From assembly GCA_020057015.1 (NCBI GenBank), contig JAGVGS010000060.1, positions 1 to 9,725 of the forward strand: a DNA stretch of 9,725 nt, written 5' to 3'. This DNA comes from Candidatus Omnitrophota bacterium (GTDB taxonomy: Bacteria > Omnitrophota > Gorgyraeia > Aquiviventales > Aquiviventaceae). This document shows positions 6,367 through 9,725 of the stretch, piece after piece; position 1 is the stretch's first letter, and each line of letters begins with the position of its first letter. Under the pieces are notes generated by a model, which ran no database searches, had not been told where the DNA came from, and was given only the letters and a program-made list of their open reading frames with translations. The position numbers were made by a program, and so were the translations under genes.

Positions 6367-7769
6367 CCTGCTGCGGCCTGGCGCACGACCGCCTCAAAAT
6401 CCACGTGCTCGCCGGCGACTTCTACGCGCGTCGTGGAGAACTTGAGCTCCACGCCGCCGATGCCGGCCACCTGCTCCAGGCGCCCGAGGTAGTCCAGCAC
6501 TGCCTGCGTAGAGGGGGCTCGGCCGCGCAGTACCAGCTCGCGGCGAAGGCGCTCAAAGGCCAATCCTTCCAGCGTGATGCTCTCCGGGGTTTGCTGCAGC
6601 ACGGTGGCCAGCAAGGCCACCACCTGCTCGCGCTCGCGCAGCAAGCCGCCCACGGTCTGCGCCGCGCGCTGCTTCTGCTGCAGCTGGCGCGCCGTGGGGG
6701 CAGCTTGCGCCGTCACCTGCTCTAATTGCTGAATCGTTTGCTGCTGGCGCGCCACTTGCAGGCTCAGCGCCGCGGCCCCCAGGCCCAGCACCATGAGCAC
6801 GAGCACCCCCACCAGCACCAGCTGCTGCACCTGGCGGCGATGCACCGCCTGCCCTTGCACTTCAGCGGGGCTCAAGTTCAAGAGCTTCTCGCCGGTCATG
6901 CCCGCGAGGCCGCCGACGACCACCGGCGAGATCGGCGTGTGCAGGCGTAGCATCGTCTCTTTCCATGCCGCCTCCGGTGCGGTCACAGACACCGGCACGC
7001 CCAACCGCTGGGTCAGCGCCACCTTCCAAAGAGGCAACTCGCCAAGACCCGTCAGCTGCACCGCCTGCACTTCAGTGCCCGGCAGCTCCTTGCGCACCGA
7101 GGCGCGGCTGCGCTCGATCTCCGCACCCAGCAGCTCGGCCGGATCGCTGCCCGAGGCTTGCCAATCGTGCACGCCCTGCCCGATGCTGCGGCTCGTCAGA
7201 ATGCGGCCTTCGCCAATGAGCACCAAGTCGGTGCGCGTATCATCGACGTTCACCACGAGGCACGCCCCCGCAACGCCGGCTGCGCTGAGTTGTTGATACC
7301 AGCCCAGCACGCCCCAGGAGCTCACGGTCACCTGCCCGGCATTGCAGCCAGCGGCGCGCAGCGTAGCCAACTGTCGGTCTACCACCTCGCGCTGGCAAGC
7401 CACGATGGCCACGGTGCTGAACCCTTCCTGCTGCTGCAGGACATAGTAATCCATCACCGTCTGCTCGCGGGCGTAGGGCAGCTGCCCTTTGGCATACAGT
7501 TCCGCCATTTGGGCGACTTCGGCGGCAGCGGTGGCGGGAAAACGCACCAAGCGCGTGATCACTTGCTCGCGGGAAATGACGCTGATCACCGGCGCCCCGG
7601 CAACCTTGCCGGCCTGCTTGAGCATGCCGCGCAGCACGTCGCCGGGGTCGACGGCAGGGGCTAAGGCCTGACTATGGATCGCGCGCACCCGCCATTTGGC
7701 CCCGCGGCTTTCCGCCACCGCCACGCGCAGCGACGCGCGGGTCCATTCGACCACCAGTTTCAGCGCCAT
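6363..7769 (-). CDS. gspL: GspL-like platform protein (PilM-type domain fused to PilN-type domain)
   Basis: A 468-aa protein. Residues 1-290 resemble PilM, the actin-like cytoplasmic protein of type IV pili, with the nucleotide-fold strand VVNVDDTRTDLVLIGEGRI at about 172-190. LLNLSP (296-301) is the PilN-like membrane-proximal motif, followed by a transmembrane helix (about 316-338), a Q-rich coiled coil (about 340-375) and a periplasmic ferredoxin-like domain (about 395-462). Fusion of PilM- and PilN-like parts is the architecture of GspL, which anchors the secretion ATPase GspE to the membrane. The actin-type phosphate loops look weak, as in GspL, so ATP hydrolysis is not implied. ATG 7769 is chosen because GGAG lies 8 nt upstream, one base separates it from the GspK stop, and MALKLVVEWT begins the fold. 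The frame is open to 7868, but that part overlaps gspK. Confidence 0.85.
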   Translation of the reverse strand: MALKLVVEWTRASLRVAVAESRGAKWRVRAIHSQALAPAVDPGDVLRGMLKQAGKVAGAPVISVISREQVITRLVRFPATAAAEVAQMAELYAKGQLPYAREQTVMDYYVLQQQEGFSTVAIVACQREVVDRQLATLRAAGCNAGQVTVSSWGVLGWYQQLSAAGVAGACLVVNVDDTRTDLVLIGEGRILTSRSIGQGVHDWQASGSDPAELLGAEIERSRASVRKELPGTEVQAVQLTGLGELPLWKVALTQRLGVPVSVTAPEAAWKETMLRLHTPISPVVVGGLAGMTGEKLLNLSPAEVQGQAVHRRQVQQLVLVGVLVLMVLGLGAAALSLQVARQQQTIQQLEQVTAQAAPTARQLQQKQRAAQTVGGLLREREQVVALLATVLQQTPESITLEGLAFERLRRELVLRGRAPSTQAVLDYLGRLEQVAGIGGVELKFSTTRVEVAGEHVDFEAVVRQAAAG

Positions 7770-7770
7770 C

Positions 7771-8805
7771 TCAGGAGCTCCACGCGATGATGCAGGGGGC
7801 GACCATCGGCTCGCATGCAGTGCGCCGCACCACCGCCTCAACGGTGACCCGCACGGGCGGACGGTCAACGCCGCTGCCGTCCTTTTCCATGATCAAGCCT
7901 TCTGACACCACTGTAAACGTCTGCGAGGCGCTGCCGAACTCCTGCAGCCGCCCCTGCTCCTCGGCCGGCAGCGTGCCAGCCGAACCTAAACACTGATCTG
8001 CCGTCTGGATGAATGCTATCCCCTCAGCAAAACGAATGCCGCGCTGCCGGCAATCCGTCAGCGCGTCGGCCAGCGTCGGCAGCCCCATCGACGCCAGCAG
8101 CTCCGGGGAAATCGTATTGAGGTTCGGCTTCGCCGTGAGGCCATACGACACGCTGAGAAGACGTCGCATCTCACTGGAGTCTACATCATCGCGTAAGCCT
8201 GGAATGGCAAAGAGCTCCTCGAGGCGCGCGGCGGGGGCGTTCTTGGCCCGCCAGCCAGTCGGCTCATCCTCTTCATTCGCCGGCTGTGCGGAGTCAAGCG
8301 GGTCCATATCGGCATCCAACCAGTCCACCAAGGCCACGGCCGCGGCGCTGGGCGTCAGCAGCGTTTCCAGCGCGACGAACTGCCAACTCCCTATGTCGCT
8401 GGGGCTCGGCACGCTGTGCACGTTGAACTTGCGCTCCTCATCTTCGATGCTCACGGTCACGCGCGCCAGGCCGCTCAGCAGGTCGGCCCCATCCACCGGC
8501 CACTCCGCGACCCAGGTGCCGTCATCCGGGCTGCCGCTGCCAGGCTTCGCCCAATCATCTCCCAGCCAGTCATACACCTGGTTACCAGGCTCCAACGTTT
8601 CCAGGTCGCTCATCAAGATCCGCAGGGCCACATACACCCCGCCCCGGGCAAGGGCCGCCGCCCGTTCATGACTGATGCGGTAGCGCGCCAGACGCACCTC
8701 GGTGGAGAGATACCGCGCCACCGCCACGGCCAGCACCGACAGAATCGTGATGAGCCACAGGCTGATGATCAACAGCGAGCCGGTACGAGACGCCTGGCGG
8801 CTCAT
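7771..8805 (-). CDS. gspK: GspK-like minor pseudopilin
   Basis: A 344-aa type II secretion minor pseudopilin of the GspK class, thought to cap the pseudopilus tip with GspI and GspJ. The prepilin leader is short (MSRQASRTG, cleavage after Gly9) and followed by the hydrophobic helix SLLIISLWLITILSVLAVAV. Position +5 after cleavage is Ile, not the Glu of other pilins, which is characteristic of GspK. Body motifs fit the family: VSIEDEERKFNVH (118-130), ALVDWLDADMDP (158-169), LEELFAIPGL (195-204) and KPNLNTISPELL (226-237), the helix-hairpin-like part. The acidic ANEEDE segment may be a metal-binding loop. The start is ATG 8805, one base after the GspJ stop; an in-frame extension to 8847 would place extra residues before the leader and lies inside gspJ. 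There is little Shine-Dalgarno signal. Confidence 0.88.
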   Translation of the reverse strand: MSRQASRTGSLLIISLWLITILSVLAVAVARYLSTEVRLARYRISHERAAALARGGVYVALRILMSDLETLEPGNQVYDWLGDDWAKPGSGSPDDGTWVAEWPVDGADLLSGLARVTVSIEDEERKFNVHSVPSPSDIGSWQFVALETLLTPSAAAVALVDWLDADMDPLDSAQPANEEDEPTGWRAKNAPAARLEELFAIPGLRDDVDSSEMRRLLSVSYGLTAKPNLNTISPELLASMGLPTLADALTDCRQRGIRFAEGIAFIQTADQCLGSAGTLPAEEQGRLQEFGSASQTFTVVSEGLIMEKDGSGVDRPPVRVTVEAVVRRTACEPMVAPCIIAWSS

Positions 8806-8806
8806 C

Positions 8807-9451
8807 TTACGGGCCGGCCGCTGGCGCATACGCTTCCAGCAGGCCATGCGGCACGGCCAGCACTCGCTGGATGCCGCGCCTGCCGAGACGGGTCAGCCGC
8901 ATTTCCAGCAGCCGCGGCAAGGCCGCAGGGTCTGCCGGGTTATCCGGCCATACGGCCTGCCAGTTGAGCTGATCCTTTGGCTCTGTGTCGGCCAAATAAG
9001 CGTACCGCAGCGCGAAGCGCTCGCAATGCGCCAGCAGCCGCTCGGCCGCAGGAGGCTCGGCCGACAAGCGCACGGCTTCCAGCGATTGGCTCGTGCGCAC
9101 CCACCAAGACACATCGTCCAGCAATTGGCAGCCATACGACACGAGGCGCACGCCGCTGACCGGATCGACGGCATACCAGCGCGCCCCGTCGGGGCCAAAC
9201 TGCGGCGCCGGCAGCCCCGATGGGCCATACTCGCTCTCGTCCGCATAATAGCGCACAGCCTGCGCGAGATCACGCGCAAAACCCTCGAGGGCGGATTGCT
9301 CCTCCTCGAGCGCTTCGATGCGCCGCGTGGCCTCACGCCACACCGTGATCCCGCCGCGCAGATGCGCGGCCAGGCCCACGAAGAGAATCGCGATCATCGT
9401 GCCGGCGATGATCAGTTCAATAAACGTAAAGCCCTCCGGCGCACGCTTCAT
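8807..9451 (-). CDS. gspJ: GspJ-like minor pseudopilin
   Basis: A 214-aa type IV pilin-like protein. MKRAPEG is a class III leader cut by the prepilin peptidase GspO/PilD after Gly7, and the mature protein begins FTFIELIIAG with the conserved Glu at +5. The hydrophobic helix runs to about residue 28. The globular part contains VRLVSYGCQL and CERFALRYAYL (one Cys each, a possible disulfide) and a terminal LPRLLEMRLTRLG strand, in keeping with the GspJ fold (W/Y-rich C-terminal sheet). The start at ATG 9451 overlaps the preceding stop (ATGA); a GTG at 9463 is in frame but would lengthen the leader unnecessarily. GspJ is preferred over GspH/G because of its size and its place directly before gspK. 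Confidence 0.8.
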   Translation of the reverse strand: MKRAPEGFTFIELIIAGTMIAILFVGLAAHLRGGITVWREATRRIEALEEEQSALEGFARDLAQAVRYYADESEYGPSGLPAPQFGPDGARWYAVDPVSGVRLVSYGCQLLDDVSWWVRTSQSLEAVRLSAEPPAAERLLAHCERFALRYAYLADTEPKDQLNWQAVWPDNPADPAALPRLLEMRLTRLGRRGIQRVLAVPHGLLEAYAPAAGP

Positions 9452-9725
9452 GGCTGCGGCCACTCATCAGGCACCCAGACCTTAGGCCACACGGTGGCGA
9501 TCTTGACGGCACCACCGGCTCCCGCCGGGCCCTCCAGCGTCAGCACGACGCGCTGTGCGAGCGCTTCGCTTCGGCCCTCCACCTCGCGCGTCATGATCTC
9601 CCCGGCGGCCCACTGACACGCATACGCGCTCGCCCCGGCCCCCACCTGCCGCGTGCTCGCCATCGGCAGGGGGCTGGGCAAAAACAGCCCCAGCGACTCG
9701 GCCTCGGCGAGCTGTCCGCGGGCCT
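9448..9725 (-). CDS. gspI: GspI-like minor pseudopilin, C-terminal part (5' end outside window)
   Basis: The last 91 codons of a gene entering from the right edge. The visible part begins ARGQLAEAESLGLFLPSPLP and continues to a WPKVWVPDEWPQP end. The opening stretch fits the region just after the pilin helix in GspI (usually a Q/N-L-AE motif). The following strands (SAYACQWAAGEI and AQRVVLTLEG) fit its small sheet. Identification rests on this weak similarity and on its position directly before gspJ and gspK, the conserved order I-J-K. The leader and helix lie outside the window. The in-frame TTG at 9681 is not a plausible true start, because the frame is open beyond it. The stop overlaps the GspJ ATG. 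Confidence 0.6.
   Translation of the reverse strand, partial: ARGQLAEAESLGLFLPSPLPMASTRQVGAGASAYACQWAAGEIMTREVEGRSEALAQRVVLTLEGPAGAGGAVKIATVWPKVWVPDEWPQP

Noticed and set aside
7770..7868. N-terminal extension of the GspL-like protein by 33 codons
   Set aside because: It overlaps the 3' end of gspK and places Arg/Ser/Pro-rich residues before the natural beginning of the PilM-like fold; ATG 7769 has a suitable ribosome site.
8811..8822. GC palindrome (GGCCGGCC) near the gspJ/gspK junction
   Set aside because: It lies within the coding end of gspJ and such octamers are common by chance in GC-rich DNA; no U-run or regulatory context.
9682..9725. A complete 77-aa gene starting at 9681
   Set aside because: The codon at 9681 is TTG and the frame stays open to the window edge with GspI-like residues before it, so it is the tail of a longer gene.
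1..9725. tRNA, rRNA, CRISPR arrays, insertion sequences, phage genes
   Set aside because: No repeat-spacer pattern, transposase or integrase motif, terminal inverted repeats, or clover-leaf/rRNA-like stretches were seen on either strand; protein genes occupy nearly all of the sequence.

Overview
The window is a GC-rich, gene-dense stretch in which every recognisable gene lies on the minus strand, so it reads from right to left. It looks like one end of an assembled contig from an uncultured diderm (Gram-negative-type) bacterium. Secretin, pseudopilin and inner-membrane platform genes imply an outer membrane. The taxon cannot be fixed from sequence alone; the gene mix is reminiscent of Omnitrophota-like candidate phyla, which is inference. 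The first 18 bases match the 3' end of the Illumina TruSeq read-1 adapter and are not genomic.

Right part (9725 down to 5830): the tail of a type II secretion (T2SS) / type IV pilus-like cluster. In transcription order it holds the C-terminal part of a GspI-like minor pseudopilin, GspJ, GspK, a GspL protein (PilM-like cytoplasmic domain fused to a PilN-like membrane/periplasmic part) and GspM (PilO-like). Spacing is 0-1 nt or a 4-nt ATGA overlap throughout, so this is one transcription unit. GspE, F, G and H are not in the window and would be expected beyond the right edge.

Middle (5829-5770): a 60-bp AT-rich gap with a near-consensus sigma70 promoter (TTGACA, 16 bp, TATGAT with a TG extension) and a perfect 18-bp palindrome between the predicted start site and the first codon. 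It begins a second tightly packed unit: a minimal 78-aa MerR-type regulator, an ExeA/GspA-type AAA+ ATPase, a GspC/GspB/PilP-like bitopic protein and a GspD/PilQ-like secretin with an added TonB-like C-terminal domain. Left of these come an SDR-type enoyl-ACP reductase-like protein and the N-terminal 476 residues of the chromosome condensin SMC, which runs off the contig end.

Together, the pseudopilins (I, J, K) would form the tip of a periplasmic pseudopilus. GspL/GspM form the inner-membrane platform, the GspC-like protein links the platform to the secretin, and the ExeA-like ATPase probably helps insert or assemble the secretin through peptidoglycan. The most unusual points are the secretin-TonB_C fusion and the MerR/promoter/palindrome module that appears to control the secretin half of the system separately. 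No RNA genes, CRISPR arrays, insertion sequences or terminators were found, and no stretch over 300 bases lacks a gene.
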